Part shown: positions 1 through 8,712 of the stretch, one piece after another
Layout: the number at the start of each line of letters is the position of its first letter
Numbering within the stretch: the first letter of the stretch is position 1
Assembly (NCBI RefSeq): GCF_002198715.1
Contig: NZ_MWLK01000021.1
Location: forward strand, 186,001-250,000
DNA length: 64,000 bases
Source: Rhodomicrobium sp. R_RK_3
GTDB taxonomy: Bacteria; Pseudomonadota; Alphaproteobacteria; Rhizobiales; Rhodomicrobiaceae
Direction of reading: 5' to 3'
Made by a program: the position numbers and the translations under genes
The notes under the pieces: model-generated
Told to the model about the DNA's origin: nothing
Database searches by the model: none
What the model saw: only the letters and a program-made list of their open reading frames with translations

Positions 1-631
1 TGCGCGGGAGCACCACGCCCGATGTGTACATCGCCCCGATGGCGACCCCGGCTGCGAATTCCAAAAGGATCGGCGAGGCCAGCCACCCGAGAACTCCGCC
101 GGGCGACAGGATGAGTCCCGCCGCCACCAGCCCGGTCAGCGCGGCCAGCAGCGCGCCAGCCCGCAGCGACGCCGTAGAGGCCAGCAGGCAAAGGCTGAAG
201 ATCACGTAGAAGAACATCTCGAAATTGATGGTCCAGCCGGGCGTGTAGACCGGGAAATACATCGACGGATCGACCGGGCTCGGCCGGGGAATGAACAGCA
301 TCGAGGCCAGCAGGTGGTTCGGGTCGGCTGGCATGCCGCCGGCGATCGTGCCGGACACGAACGGCATGGCGAACATCACCAGCGTCACCAGCCAGTAGAG
401 CGGCACGATGCGCGTGATGCGCCGCCACATGAAGCTGCCGGGCGAGATGGGCTTGCCGGCGGTGGTCAGCCACATGATCAGCCCGCTGATGACGAAGAAG
501 ATGTCCACCCCCGCCGCGCCGACCGCGTAGACCGAGGGGATGGCGAAATATTTCACCAAATGATCGGCGGCGTGAAAGAACACCACCATGCAGGCGGCGA
601 GCGCGCGGAGATACTGGATGGAATAAATCAT
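1..631 (-). CDS. Acyltransferase 3 family membrane protein (C-terminus outside window)
   Basis: My reverse-strand translation from the ATG at 631 starts MIYSIQYLRALAACMVVFFH, the N-terminus typical of acyltransferase-3 (ExoZ/OpgC/OafA-like) membrane enzymes, with the conserved R-A-x-A and F-H positions. It is followed by a G-V-D-I-F-F-V-I-S-G motif at about residues 41-50 and a basic W-R-R-I-T-R-I-V-P-L-Y-W stretch near 68-79. Several hydrophobic helices follow. Family members transfer acetyl or succinyl groups to exported glycans or lipids; the substrate here is unknown. The gene runs off the left edge, so only about 210 residues are visible. Confidence 0.85.
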   Translation of the reverse strand, partial: MIYSIQYLRALAACMVVFFHAADHLVKYFAIPSVYAVGAAGVDIFFVISGLIMWLTTAGKPISPGSFMWRRITRIVPLYWLVTLVMFAMPFVSGTIAGGMPADPNHLLASMLFIPRPSPVDPSMYFPVYTPGWTINFEMFFYVIFSLCLLASTASLRAGALLAALTGLVAAGLILSPGGVLGWLASPILLEFAAGVAIGAMYTSGVVLPR

Positions 632-803
632 GCTTCGCCGCGCCTTCCGCGAGGATAAATCTCGTAAAATTTGCGCATATTCACCCGAATGATGCAATCG
701 GCGCAACTGTCCTGACGGCTGATAAGGAAACGCTGTTACCTCGAAAGACTGAGCACCGGTCCATAGGCTAGCCTCTGTCTCGCGGCGGCAACCAACACTT
801 CCT

Positions 804-1703
804 TTAGAGACGGTAAACGGCCCTGGCCGCCGCGACGGTGTTGAGGATGGCGGCGACGGTTTGCTCGATCGGATCGCAATAGCCCCCGCCGACGCCGATG
901 CTGACCGGAATGCCCCGCGCCGAGAAGGTCTCGAACACCAGCCGGTCGCGCGCTGCGAGGCCCTCATAGGTCAGCGACAGCCGGCCAAGCTTGTCATGCA
1001 CCAGCGGATCCACGCCGGACTGGTAGAGCACCAGGTCCGGGCGGAAGCCGAGGACGGCGTCGAGGCCATCATGCAGCGCGTCGAGATAAGCCCTGTCCTC
1101 GGTGGCGTCGGGCAGGCCGATGTCGAGGTCGGAGGCGGCTTTGCGGAAGGGAAAATTCTTCTCGGCATGCAGGCTGAAGACGAAGACCGACGGGTCATCG
1201 GCAAAGATCGCGGCGTTGCCGTCGCCCTGATGCACGTCAAGATCGACGATGGCGACGCGCGAGGCAAGTCCCTCGGCAAGGGCCGTTGTGGCGGCGAGGG
1301 CGAAATCGTTGAAGACGCAGAAGCCGGAGCCGAAATCGGCATGCGCGTGATGGGTGCCGCCGGCGAGCTGGCCGGAAAAGCCTTCGCGCATCGCCTCCCG
1401 CATCGCCGCGACCGCGCCGCCGAGCGTCGCCCGCGAGCGCAAAACCAGATGCGGGCTCCACGGCATGCCGATCCTGCGCATGGCATCGCGCGGCAGGGTG
1501 CCTTCGAGCACGGCGTCGACATAGGCTGGGGTGTGGACGCGGATGATATCGCCGCGTTCGGCGAGCGGCGAAAGCTCAAGCTCGTCGTGCCCGATCAGCC
1601 CGTCGCGCAGCATGGCCTCGCGCGCCAATCGGTTCTTGCTGCGCGGAAAGCGGTGATTGTCCGGCAGCGGGATCTCGTACCGGTCGGCGTAGAAGAGCTT
1701 CAT
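804..1703 (-). CDS. Histone deacetylase family protein (AcuC/HDAC-like amidohydrolase)
   Basis: The 299-residue protein has the arginase/deacetylase fold signature. It shows G-G-T-H-H-A at 116-120 (paired catalytic histidines 118/119), D-L-D-V-H-Q-G-D-G at 154-162 supplying the zinc ligands Asp156 and His158, and S-G-V-D-P at 229-233 with the third zinc ligand Asp232. Bacterial members remove acyl groups from lysines, polyamines or small acetylated amines. Length is normal for the short bacterial class. It stands alone, with its 5' end facing the caspase-like gene. The true substrate cannot be read from sequence. Confidence 0.88.
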   Translation of the reverse strand: MKLFYADRYEIPLPDNHRFPRSKNRLAREAMLRDGLIGHDELELSPLAERGDIIRVHTPAYVDAVLEGTLPRDAMRRIGMPWSPHLVLRSRATLGGAVAAMREAMREGFSGQLAGGTHHAHADFGSGFCVFNDFALAATTALAEGLASRVAIVDLDVHQGDGNAAIFADDPSVFVFSLHAEKNFPFRKAASDLDIGLPDATEDRAYLDALHDGLDAVLGFRPDLVLYQSGVDPLVHDKLGRLSLTYEGLAARDRLVFETFSARGIPVSIGVGGGYCDPIEQTVAAILNTVAAARAVYRL

Positions 1704-1831
1704 GTCGCGAGTGTAGCGCGTGCGGGCAGGGGACGCAAAGCGGGGCGGACCGGCATGGCCGAGCCCGGGCCTGTATCCGTCATTCAGAATTTTATGCTAT
1801 TTTACGGCAAATTTTTTAACGGAGTTGTGCC

Positions 1832-3268
1832 ATGGCTGGGTCGCAGCCCCTGGTCCGGTTGATTTTCGTATTTCTTATCCTCGTTTTCGCCGGCCCTGCC
1901 GAGGCCGCAAGGACCCGGACCGCGCTGGTCATCGGCAATTCCGCCTACCAGCATACCGAGCCGCTCAGAAATCCCAGGAACGACGCGGCCGAGGTGGCGG
2001 CGCGGCTGCGCCGTCTTGGCTTCCAGGTCTTCGAGGGGCTCGATCTCAGCAAGTCGCAGATGGACGAGATGGTGAAGGCCTATGCGGTGGCGCTGGAGAC
2101 CTCCGAGGCCGCGCTGTTCTACTATGCGGGCCACGGTCTGCAGATCAACGACCGCAATTTCCTCATCCCTGTCGATGCCGAACTGAAAAGCCCGGCGGCG
2201 CTCGAATTCGAGATGATCCGGCTCGACCAGATCCAGGCCATCATGGAGCGGCTGACCGAGACCAACATTCTCGTCATGGATGCCTGCCGCAACAATCCCT
2301 TGTCGCGCAACCTCGCCAAGGCGATGGGGACGCGCTCCGTCCGCATCGGCACCGGCCTCGCGCCGTCCGAATCGGGCGCGGGCACGCTGATCGCCTATTC
2401 GACCCAGCCCGGCAGCGTGGCGATGGACGGGGAGGGCGCGCATTCGCCTTTCACCGAGGCGCTGCTGAAATTCATCGACGCCAAGGGCGAGGACCTGTCG
2501 AGCATCCTCATCAATGTCCGCAACGACGTGATGCGCACGACCTACCGCAAGCAGATCCCGTGGGAGCATTCGGCCCTGTCGCAGCGCTTCTATTTCGTGC
2601 CGCCGGATGGCGAGCCGCCCCCTCCCGCGCCGGAGGAGGCGCCGGCTATGGCGGGCGATCCCCGGCTCGAGCTGGAGCTGTGGACCGCCGTCAAGGACAG
2701 CAGCGACGCCCAGACCTTGAAGACCTATCTCGACCGTTTTCCGCGCGGCACCTTTTCGGGCCTCGCCGCGCTGAGGATCGCGGAGCTGGAGAGGAAGACG
2801 GCGGCCCTGGCACCTGCGGCAGCGGGGGATCTCGGCGAGAAGCTTCAGGCGCAATTGAAGCGCGTCGGCTGCTATGCCGGCGCGGTCGACGGCGCGTGGG
2901 GCGAGGCGTCCAAGGCGGCGCTCGCGGCCTTCGCCCGGGCGCGGGGCGGTTCGGTCCAGCCCCTCGAGCCCAGCGAGGCGACGCTCGCCGCCCTGACGCG
3001 CGAGACCGGGCGGGTCTGCCCGCTGCAATGCCGCGCCGGCGCCTTCGAGCGCGACGGCGTCTGCGTCGCCAGGGAGCGGGACGATGCGCCCGCGCCCGCC
3101 GCCAAACGCCGCGCCCGGCCCCGCGACGACGATGATGACGACAATGACGGCCCCCCGGCCCGCGCCCAGGCCAGGAAACGCGAGCCGAAGCCGAAATTCG
3201 AGCTCTGCATGGACAGCCGCAATCTGATCGTCGACTGCAACGACGGCTCGGTGGTGCTCCGGCGGTAG
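1832..3268 (+). CDS. Exported caspase-like (peptidase C14) protein with C-terminal peptidoglycan-binding-like region
   Basis: An N-terminal hydrophobic segment (residues about 8-26) looks like a signal peptide, so the protein is probably periplasmic. The caspase p20-like domain starts at A-L-V-I-G-N-S-A-Y (31-39). The catalytic dyad is visible as His101 in Y-Y-A-G-H-G and Cys152 in M-D-A-C-R-N-N-P. Around 333-395 there is a peptidoglycan-binding-like helical region (L-K-R-V-G-C-Y-A-G-A-V-D-G-A-W-G), then a cysteine-containing segment and a basic/Asp-rich tail with six consecutive Asp (about 432-437). Bacterial caspase-like proteins are known, but the role of exported ones is largely undefined. 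The start is supported by GGAG just upstream. Confidence 0.85.
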   Translation: MAGSQPLVRLIFVFLILVFAGPAEAARTRTALVIGNSAYQHTEPLRNPRNDAAEVAARLRRLGFQVFEGLDLSKSQMDEMVKAYAVALETSEAALFYYAGHGLQINDRNFLIPVDAELKSPAALEFEMIRLDQIQAIMERLTETNILVMDACRNNPLSRNLAKAMGTRSVRIGTGLAPSESGAGTLIAYSTQPGSVAMDGEGAHSPFTEALLKFIDAKGEDLSSILINVRNDVMRTTYRKQIPWEHSALSQRFYFVPPDGEPPPPAPEEAPAMAGDPRLELELWTAVKDSSDAQTLKTYLDRFPRGTFSGLAALRIAELERKTAALAPAAAGDLGEKLQAQLKRVGCYAGAVDGAWGEASKAALAAFARARGGSVQPLEPSEATLAALTRETGRVCPLQCRAGAFERDGVCVARERDDAPAPAAKRRARPRDDDDDDNDGPPARAQARKREPKPKFELCMDSRNLIVDCNDGSVVLRR

Positions 3269-3296
3269 CGATGGAAGGCCGAGGGGATTGGAAGTT

Positions 3297-3332
3297 CTGT
3301 CATCACCACGAAAGCGGGATCTGCACGCCCTG
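3297..3332 (+). repeat. Degenerate single arm of repeat family B
   Basis: The segment reads like one arm of the family-B palindrome (compare 17879-17908): TGTCATC, then CACGAAAGCGGGATC, then GCACGCC, with a few substitutions and a small deletion. No second arm follows. It lies between the caspase-like gene and topoisomerase IB, inside what would be an N-terminal extension if the topoisomerase reading frame were opened at 3271. That argues for the later start. Confidence 0.45.
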
Positions 3333-3390
3333 CGAGGCAAGCATGGCTCCGGCTGGAACCGAAGCGCGCCGCGATGGTTTTCAATCCGCC

Positions 3391-4467
3391 ATGAGCATCG
3401 CCCTCATCGATAATCCCAATGTCGCGTCCGCCGAGGAGGCGGGGCTGCGCTATGTCAGCGACGACCGGCCCGGCTATAGCAGGCGGCGCGCCGGTGGCGG
3501 CTTCTGCTATTACGACGCGCAGGGCGCGCGCATCACCGATGCCAGAATCCTCAAGCGGATCAGGGCGCTGGTCATCCCTCCGGCCTGGACCGAGGTCTGG
3601 ATTTGCCCCAATCCGCGCGGGCACATCCAGGCGACGGCCCGCGACGCGCGCGGCCGCAAGCAATATCGCTACCACCCGGAATGGCAGCAGACGCGCGGCC
3701 AGCAGAAATTCACCAAGACGCTCGCTTTCGCCCGCGCTCTTCCCGCCATGCGCAAGGCCGTCGCCAAGGATATTGCCGGGCCGCCCGCGGCTTTGCGCAC
3801 GGTGCTGGCGACCATCGTCCGGTTGCTCGAGACGACGCTCATCCGCGTCGGCAACCGCACCTATGCCGAGCAGAACAAGAGCTACGGGCTGACGACGATG
3901 CGCAACCGGCATGTCGCCGTGAACGGCGCCTCGCTGCAATTCGACTTCACCGGCAAGAGCGGCAAGCGCCATGTCGTCAAGCTCACCGACCGGCGCGCGG
4001 CGCGCATCGTCAAGACGCTGCAGGAGCTGCCGGGGCAGGAGCTGTTCCAATATGTCGACGAGGCGGGGGAGCGGCACACGGTCGAGTCCGCCGATGTGAA
4101 CGCCTATCTGCGCGAAATTTCAGGCGATGATTTCACCGCCAAGGATTTCCGCACCTGGGCCGGTACGGTGCTGGCCGCCTGGGCGCTCAGCGAATTCGAA
4201 AAGATCGACAGCCAGGCCGCCGCGCGGCGCAACATCACGGCGGCGGTCAAGCGCGTCGCCAGCGAGCTCGGCAATACGCCCGCCGTCTGCCGCTCGGCCT
4301 ATATCCATCCGGAGATTTTGAACTCTTATCTGGAGGGGAGCCTGCTCGATCATCTCAAGCGCCAGATCAGGGCGAAGCTGCGCAGCCAGCTCGACGGCCT
4401 GACCGCCGAGGAGGCGGCTGTGTTCGTGCTGCTGCTGAACCGGCTGGATGTCGCCAAGGCCGCGTGA
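3391..4467 (+). CDS. DNA topoisomerase IB (poxvirus/bacterial type)
   Basis: It relaxes DNA supercoils through a transient 3'-phosphotyrosine bond. From the ATG at 3391 the protein is 358 residues. The family N-terminus A-G-L-R-Y-V-S-D-D-R-P-G-Y-S-R-R at 17-32 is present, with the catalytic core Arg in K-D-F-R-T-W-A-G-T (251-259) and active-site Tyr304 in R-S-A-Y-I-H-P-E. The frame stays open back to 3271 with another ATG at 3343, but that extension overlaps a degenerate intergenic repeat and is not family-like, so I prefer 3391. It ends 9 bp from the convergent receiver gene. Alphaproteobacterial homologues are often stress-regulated. Confidence 0.9.
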   Translation: MSIALIDNPNVASAEEAGLRYVSDDRPGYSRRRAGGGFCYYDAQGARITDARILKRIRALVIPPAWTEVWICPNPRGHIQATARDARGRKQYRYHPEWQQTRGQQKFTKTLAFARALPAMRKAVAKDIAGPPAALRTVLATIVRLLETTLIRVGNRTYAEQNKSYGLTTMRNRHVAVNGASLQFDFTGKSGKRHVVKLTDRRAARIVKTLQELPGQELFQYVDEAGERHTVESADVNAYLREISGDDFTAKDFRTWAGTVLAAWALSEFEKIDSQAAARRNITAAVKRVASELGNTPAVCRSAYIHPEILNSYLEGSLLDHLKRQIRAKLRSQLDGLTAEEAAVFVLLLNRLDVAKAA

Positions 4468-4475
4468 GGCCAAAT

Positions 4476-4946
4476 TCAGTTGACGCGAGCCGCGCGAACG
4501 AGCTGCAGGCTGTCCGCCGCGGGTGCCGGAACCGGCGGGCGATCGGTCCGGCCGCGCGCCGCCATCCGCTTCCAGCGTATTAGATAGGCCAGCGTCTTCG
4601 TCAGCTTGTCCATGCTGGCCGGCTTGAACATCACTTGGCAGCCCGGCCAATGGGCGGGCAGGAAGCGGGTTTCCATATAGCCGGTATGGACCACGAATGG
4701 CACGCGCCGCCGGTAAAGCTCCCAGGCGAGCCAGGTACCGTCCTCGCCGCGCAGGCGCAGATCGAGCACCACGGCGCGGCATTCCACGGCATTCATGAAT
4801 TGGAGCGCATCGCCGACGGTGGCGGCGGGGCCGACCGGCAAGGCGCCGGCTTCGGCCAGAGAGGCGGACAGATCGAGGGCTTGCAGCACATCGTCCTCGA
4901 CGACGAGAACGGGGATCCCGCTAAGGAATAGAGGCTGATGACGCAT
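4476..4946 (-). CDS. Stand-alone response regulator receiver protein
   Basis: A single receiver domain of 156 residues has acidic pocket Glu17-Asp18-Asp19 in V-V-E-D-D, phosphoacceptor Asp62 in V-L-D-L-R-L, Thr88 in V-V-H-T-G-Y and conserved Lys108 in M-F-K-P-A-S. No output domain follows, only a Pro/Ala/Arg-rich tail. Such proteins act by phosphotransfer or protein contact. No kinase gene adjoins it. The frame opens at a GTG at 4952, but ATG 4946 has the better spacing from GGAAGTAGG. Confidence 0.85.
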   Translation of the reverse strand: MRHQPLFLSGIPVLVVEDDVLQALDLSASLAEAGALPVGPAATVGDALQFMNAVECRAVVLDLRLRGEDGTWLAWELYRRRVPFVVHTGYMETRFLPAHWPGCQVMFKPASMDKLTKTLAYLIRWKRMAARGRTDRPPVPAPAADSLQLVRAARVN

Positions 4947-5466
4947 GAGCACCTACTTCCGAAACACGTGGCGCGCTCCCTGCGGCTGATTGCACCGGTT
5001 GGCGCGCACCCTGCCGGGCACCGTTGAGCCCAGGGCATCGGACCAATGCCTGGAGCTAGGGAGCGGCACGGCCGAATTCAATGGAATCCGGCGCGAGTTA
5101 GTCCGCAGCGCAGCAGAGACAGATCATAATCAGTTTTCAGGCAAATGACCGCAGCACACTAAAGATGTGTCTGCAGAGCTTTCGCCTGTCCTCATGAAGC
5201 GGCGGCGCGTTGACTCGAAAATGTCATGCCGATCATGTTTGCCCAATCTCAGCCCGGTCGCTGCTCATATGAGGCGTTTCTCATCTGAGCAAATTCTAAC
5301 CTAGTCCTGCCGTGAGACCAACCATTTCTGCCAAAAATTGTACAGTCTGATGTCGTTTAAAGCTGAAGAAACTATCGCAAATTTCGGCAAGATTTGCGCT
5401 TTTGGGCGGTGTTAGGCTGCCTGAACTAAGCTCCCTGGCGGGGGCTAATCAGGAGACTTGGACAGC
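4947..5466. other. Intergenic region with an 11-bp inverted repeat
   Basis: About 520 bp of divergent spacer between the receiver gene and the DUF302-like gene, with lower GC than its surroundings. I see no convincing gene. A dyad, GCTCATATGAG (5263-5273) and CTCATCTGAGC (5280-5290), matches at 10 of 11 pairs with a 6-nt loop and could be an operator or hairpin. Promoters for both flanking genes must lie here, but I cannot place them with confidence. Confidence 0.5.
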
Positions 5467-5961
5467 ATGCAAACCGTTACATTGCAGGTCGAACGCGTAC
5501 AAATTCGATCCGATCGCAGTTTCGATGAGGTTCTCGCCGGCTTGGCCAAGCATATTAGCCGCCCTGATATGGCCGCGCTCAGCCATGCCATGGCCCGGGC
5601 CTCCACCTTCGAGGAGCTTCAGGATCTGATCCGCGATTCCGTCGGCCCCGCCGGGCTCATGGAGTTTCTGCGCCTCGACCAGGGCGACGCGCTGCGTCTC
5701 GACCCGAGGGCGCGGCCCTACCGGATGCTCCGCATTCTTGCCGGCAACCCGCTGATCATGATCCAGATGGCGCGCCACCTCCCCGCCGCCGGCTCCTACG
5801 CCCCGGTGACGATCCTGGTCCACGAGCAGGACGGCAGTGTTCACCTGGCCTATGAGAGGGTCGCCAGCGCGCTGAGCGGCTATGACAGTCCCGAGGCGCT
5901 TCGCGTCGCAAGCGCGTTGGACGACAAGGTGATCGCTTTGCTGATCGAGGCGGCCGGATAA
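5467..5961 (+). CDS. Small DUF302-like protein of unknown function
   Basis: A 164-residue soluble protein with no signal peptide. It contains V-T-I-L-V-H-E-Q-D-G-S-V-H-L-A-Y-E-R-V (about 119-137) followed by a short C-terminal helix, a pattern like the DUF302 fold, where a beta-strand pair precedes D-x-K-V. The assignment is tentative. ATG 5467 lies 11 nt after AGGAG (5451-5455); the in-frame TTG at 5458 is too close to it. It is monocistronic, followed by tRNA-Gly on the other strand. Confidence 0.7.
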   Translation: MQTVTLQVERVQIRSDRSFDEVLAGLAKHISRPDMAALSHAMARASTFEELQDLIRDSVGPAGLMEFLRLDQGDALRLDPRARPYRMLRILAGNPLIMIQMARHLPAAGSYAPVTILVHEQDGSVHLAYERVASALSGYDSPEALRVASALDDKVIALLIEAAG

Positions 5962-6027
5962 GCGGCTCACATCACCGGGCCAAGGGCCGTTGGCTGGTCG
6001 AAAGTGTGATTTGTCGGAAGAAATTGG

Positions 6028-6099
6028 AGCGGGCGATGAGATTCGAACTCACGACCCCAACCTTGGCAAGGTTGTGCTCTACCCCTGAGCTACGCCCGC
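6028..6099 (-). tRNA. tRNA-Gly (anticodon GCC)
   Basis: Folding the reverse strand gives a complete 72-nt cloverleaf. The acceptor stem is GCGGGCG/CGCCCGC with discriminator T, the D arm GCTC/GAGC, the anticodon stem CAACC/GGTTG around loop TTGCCAA (anticodon GCC), and the T arm carries TTCGAAT. The 3' CCA is not encoded. Confidence 0.96.
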
Positions 6100-6285
6100 G
6101 CTCCTGTGCCGGCTAGCGGCTGCGAGATGCGTTTTATGGCGCAAAGCCGGACGCATTTCAAGCGGTCTTGTGGGGCTTTTCGCAAAATCACATGGCGGGC
6201 GTGCAAAAGCTCGGGGCGGCTTGCGGGCGGGCAACGGTTTCGCTTAGTCTGCCGCACACAATGAATAAAGTGCGAGTGACGAGCG

Positions 6286-6777
6286 ATGGCATGGACGCGG
6301 GAGCAGCTTTTGGCGCATCTGGCCGATCTCGGCATCGAGGCCGAGACCATCGACCACCCGGCCGTGTTCACCGTTGGGGAATCGAGCGCGCTGCTCGGCG
6401 AAATTCCCGGCGCGCACACGAAAAACCTGTTTCTGAAATGCAAGAAGGGCAATCTCTTCCTCGTCACCGCGCTGCATGAGACGCCGGTCGACCTTAAGAC
6501 GCTGCCGGCCAAGCTCGGCTCCGGCCGGCTCAGCTTCGCCAATGCCGAGCTGATGGGGGAACTGCTCGGCATCATGCCGGGGTCGGTCTCGACTTTTGCG
6601 ATCATCAACGACACAAGCAGGCGGGTTTCCGTGGTGCTCGATCAAGAGCTGATGCGTTATGACCGCATCAATCTTCATCCGCTGGTCAATACCGCAACCA
6701 CAGGGATCTCCCGCGAGAGCTTGATAAGTTTTCTAAAAGCTTGCGGCCGCGAGCCCAAGATCCTAGCACTGCATTGA
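6286..6777 (+). CDS. Prolyl-tRNA editing protein (YbaK/ProX family)
   Basis: A 163-residue YbaK-domain deacylase that most likely clears mischarged Ala-tRNA(Pro) in trans (ProXp-ala/PrdX type). The family pattern D-H-P-A-V-F-T-V (23-30), the catalytic-site lysine Lys46 in H-T-K-N-L-F-L, L-F-L-V-T-A and a G-x-x-P-G-S-V-S-T-F-A loop (about 94-104) are all visible. Length matches free-standing editing domains. It stands just downstream of the divergent tRNA-Gly and before the thioredoxin gene. Confidence 0.9.
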   Translation: MAWTREQLLAHLADLGIEAETIDHPAVFTVGESSALLGEIPGAHTKNLFLKCKKGNLFLVTALHETPVDLKTLPAKLGSGRLSFANAELMGELLGIMPGSVSTFAIINDTSRRVSVVLDQELMRYDRINLHPLVNTATTGISRESLISFLKACGREPKILALH

Positions 6778-6898
6778 TCCTCGGGGGCCGCCCGCAATCG
6801 TCCCGAGCCGCAAATCTCTTGGCAAAGCGCCTGCCAACCGCCATTTTAGGCGACACATCCGACGAACGTCGCATTACCCCAGTCACCAGGCAACGCAC

Positions 6899-7819
6899 AT
6901 GGCACTCAATCTCTTCGGCAGTTCGGATCAGGCCGGTCCGGCTGCGGCGAACGATCTTATCAAGGAAACCACCACCCAGGCCTTCATGAAGGATGTCATC
7001 GAGGCCTCGCGGACGGTCCCGGTGCTGGTCGATTTCTGGGCGCCTTGGTGCGGGCCGTGCAAGCAATTGACGCCGCTGCTGGAAAAGACCGTCAAGGCGG
7101 CGAATGGCAGCGTCAAGCTGGTGAAGATGAATATCGACGATTATCCCGAGATCGCGGGGCAACTCGGCGTGCAGTCGATCCCGGCGGTGTTCGCCTTCAA
7201 GAATGGCCAGCCCGTCGACGGGTTCATGGGCGCGCTGCCCGAGAGCCAGATCCGCAGCTTCATCGAGCGCGTCGCCGGCAAGGGCGCCTTCGCGGGCGAT
7301 GCGCTGGAGGCGGCGCAGGAGGCGCTGGATGCTGGCGACATCAATGCCGCGGCCACCGGCTTTGCCGCCGCGCTGCAGCAGGATAGCGGCAATATCGACG
7401 CCATCGCCGGGCTTGCCCGCGCCTATATCGCCGCCGGCGACCTGCCGCGCGCCGAGCAGACGCTCGCCCTGACGCCGCCATCCAAGGACAATGCGGCGCC
7501 GATCGCCAGCGCCCGCGCGGCACTGGAGCTGGCCCGCAAGGGCGCCGCCAGCGCCAATGTCGATGTCAGCAAGCTGAAGCGCGACATCGAGACCGACCCG
7601 GCCAATATGCAGCCGCGGTTCGACCTTGCCTTGGCGCTCAACGCCAATGGCGACCGGGAAGGCGCGCTCGACCAGCTCCTGGAGATCATCCGCCGCGACC
7701 GGGCCTGGAACGACCAGGCGGCGCGTAAGCAGCTCGTGGAGTTCTTCGACGCCTGGGGCTATGGCGACCCGATGTCGGTGCGTGGCCGCCAGCGCCTGTC
7801 TTCGCTGCTTTTCGCATAG
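6899..7819 (+). CDS. Thioredoxin-TPR protein (YbbN/CnoX-like co-chaperone)
   Basis: An N-terminal thioredoxin domain with W-A-P-W-C-G-P-C (active cysteines 51 and 54) is followed by about 170 residues of Ala-rich TPR-like helices. The 306-residue length matches YbbN/CnoX proteins, which bind unfolded proteins and hand them to GroEL or DnaK. Unlike E. coli YbbN, which has lost the CxxC pair, this one keeps both cysteines and should be redox-active. The next gene (Lon-N domain protein) starts 16 bp downstream, so the pair is probably co-transcribed. Confidence 0.92.
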   Translation: MALNLFGSSDQAGPAAANDLIKETTTQAFMKDVIEASRTVPVLVDFWAPWCGPCKQLTPLLEKTVKAANGSVKLVKMNIDDYPEIAGQLGVQSIPAVFAFKNGQPVDGFMGALPESQIRSFIERVAGKGAFAGDALEAAQEALDAGDINAAATGFAAALQQDSGNIDAIAGLARAYIAAGDLPRAEQTLALTPPSKDNAAPIASARAALELARKGAASANVDVSKLKRDIETDPANMQPRFDLALALNANGDREGALDQLLEIIRRDRAWNDQAARKQLVEFFDAWGYGDPMSVRGRQRLSSLLFA

Positions 7820-7835
7820 GACATGGGTCTTGGGC

Positions 7836-8513
7836 GTGACCGATCGTTACCGAAAACCAAGCGATCTGCCGGATCTCGTCCCTGTCTTTCCGTTGCAGGG
7901 CTGCATCCTGCTGCCCCGCTCGACCCTGCCGCTGAACATCTTTGAGCCGCGCTATCTGGAAATGGTCGATGAGGCGTTGGCGGGCGAGCGCATCATCGGC
8001 ATCGTCCAGCCGAAGAGCTCGACCGACGATCAGGAATCGCCGATCGGCAAGAGCACGCCCTTGCGCCAGACGGGCTGCGCCGGGCGGCTGACAGCCTATA
8101 GCGAGACCGACGACGGGCGCGTGCTGATTACGCTGACCGGCATCGCCCGCTTCGCCATCGTCGACGAGAAGCCGTCGCAAAAGGCGTTCCGCGTCTGCCG
8201 GGTGAGCTATGCGCCCTATGAGACCGACTTCGTGCGCGGCCATGGCCAGGATGCGGTCGACTGGCCGCGTCTGTTGCAGGTGCTGAAGACCTATCTCACC
8301 GCCCGCCAGCTCAGCGCCGACTGGCAGAGCATCGAGCGCTCGCCGGCGGAGTTGCTGGTCAACACGCTTTCGATGATCAGCCCGTATGGGCCTGAGGAGA
8401 AGCAGGCGCTGCTCGAGGCGGTCGATCTGAAGGAGCGCTCCGAGGTGCTGATGGCGCTGGCGCAAATGGAGCTGGCGACGCCCGAGGACGGCTCGGGGAC
8501 CAGTTTGCAATAG
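7836..8513 (+). CDS. Lon N-terminal (LON substrate-binding) domain protein
   Basis: A 225-residue protein carrying only the Lon substrate-binding domain: P-V-F-P-L-Q-G-C-I-L-L-P-R near the N-terminus, then L-N-I-F-E-P-R-Y-L-E-M-V, and a helical C-terminal half. No ATPase or protease part follows. Such proteins are common next to thioredoxin/YbbN genes in alphaproteobacteria and are thought to help protein quality control. The frame is open far upstream inside the thioredoxin gene; GTG 7836 gives the family-like N-terminus V-T-D-R-Y-R, and TTG 7830 is an alternative. Confidence 0.88.
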   Translation: MTDRYRKPSDLPDLVPVFPLQGCILLPRSTLPLNIFEPRYLEMVDEALAGERIIGIVQPKSSTDDQESPIGKSTPLRQTGCAGRLTAYSETDDGRVLITLTGIARFAIVDEKPSQKAFRVCRVSYAPYETDFVRGHGQDAVDWPRLLQVLKTYLTARQLSADWQSIERSPAELLVNTLSMISPYGPEEKQALLEAVDLKERSEVLMALAQMELATPEDGSGTSLQ

Positions 8514-8537
8514 GGCGGTTGCGGTGCATCCCCTCCG

Positions 8538-8644
8538 TCTTCATCCCGCCGCGAAGCGGCGAGCCGGGATCCAATCTCCTATCAGCAAGCACTGCGGCAA
8601 GCGGTGATGCGGGTGGGCCCAGGCTCTGACGGCTGGGGCGACGG
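8538..8644 (-). repeat. Repeat family A, copy A1 (reverse orientation)
   Basis: About 107 bp of palindromic intergenic repeat. It starts with GAAGCGGCGAGCCGGGATCC and ends with GCTCTGACGGCTGGGGCGAC, the reverse arrangement of copies A2-A4. It sits between the converging Lon-N and L,D-transpeptidase-like genes. Confidence 0.75.
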
Positions 8645-8712
8645 GATTTGGGGAAGCTGCCTTACTCCGTGGCACAGCGACTAGCCGAGAGGCACCCCGC
8701 GCATCGAATCAA

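Noticed and set aside
1802-3340. Long antisense frames such as the one opposite the caspase-like gene
   Set aside because: High-GC codon bias makes long reverse frames; composition is Arg/Gly/Ala/Leu-rich and the forward genes are well supported.
3271-3390. N-terminal extension of topoisomerase IB
   Set aside because: It is open in frame but overlaps a repeat-like sequence, and the conserved family N-terminus begins shortly after 3391.
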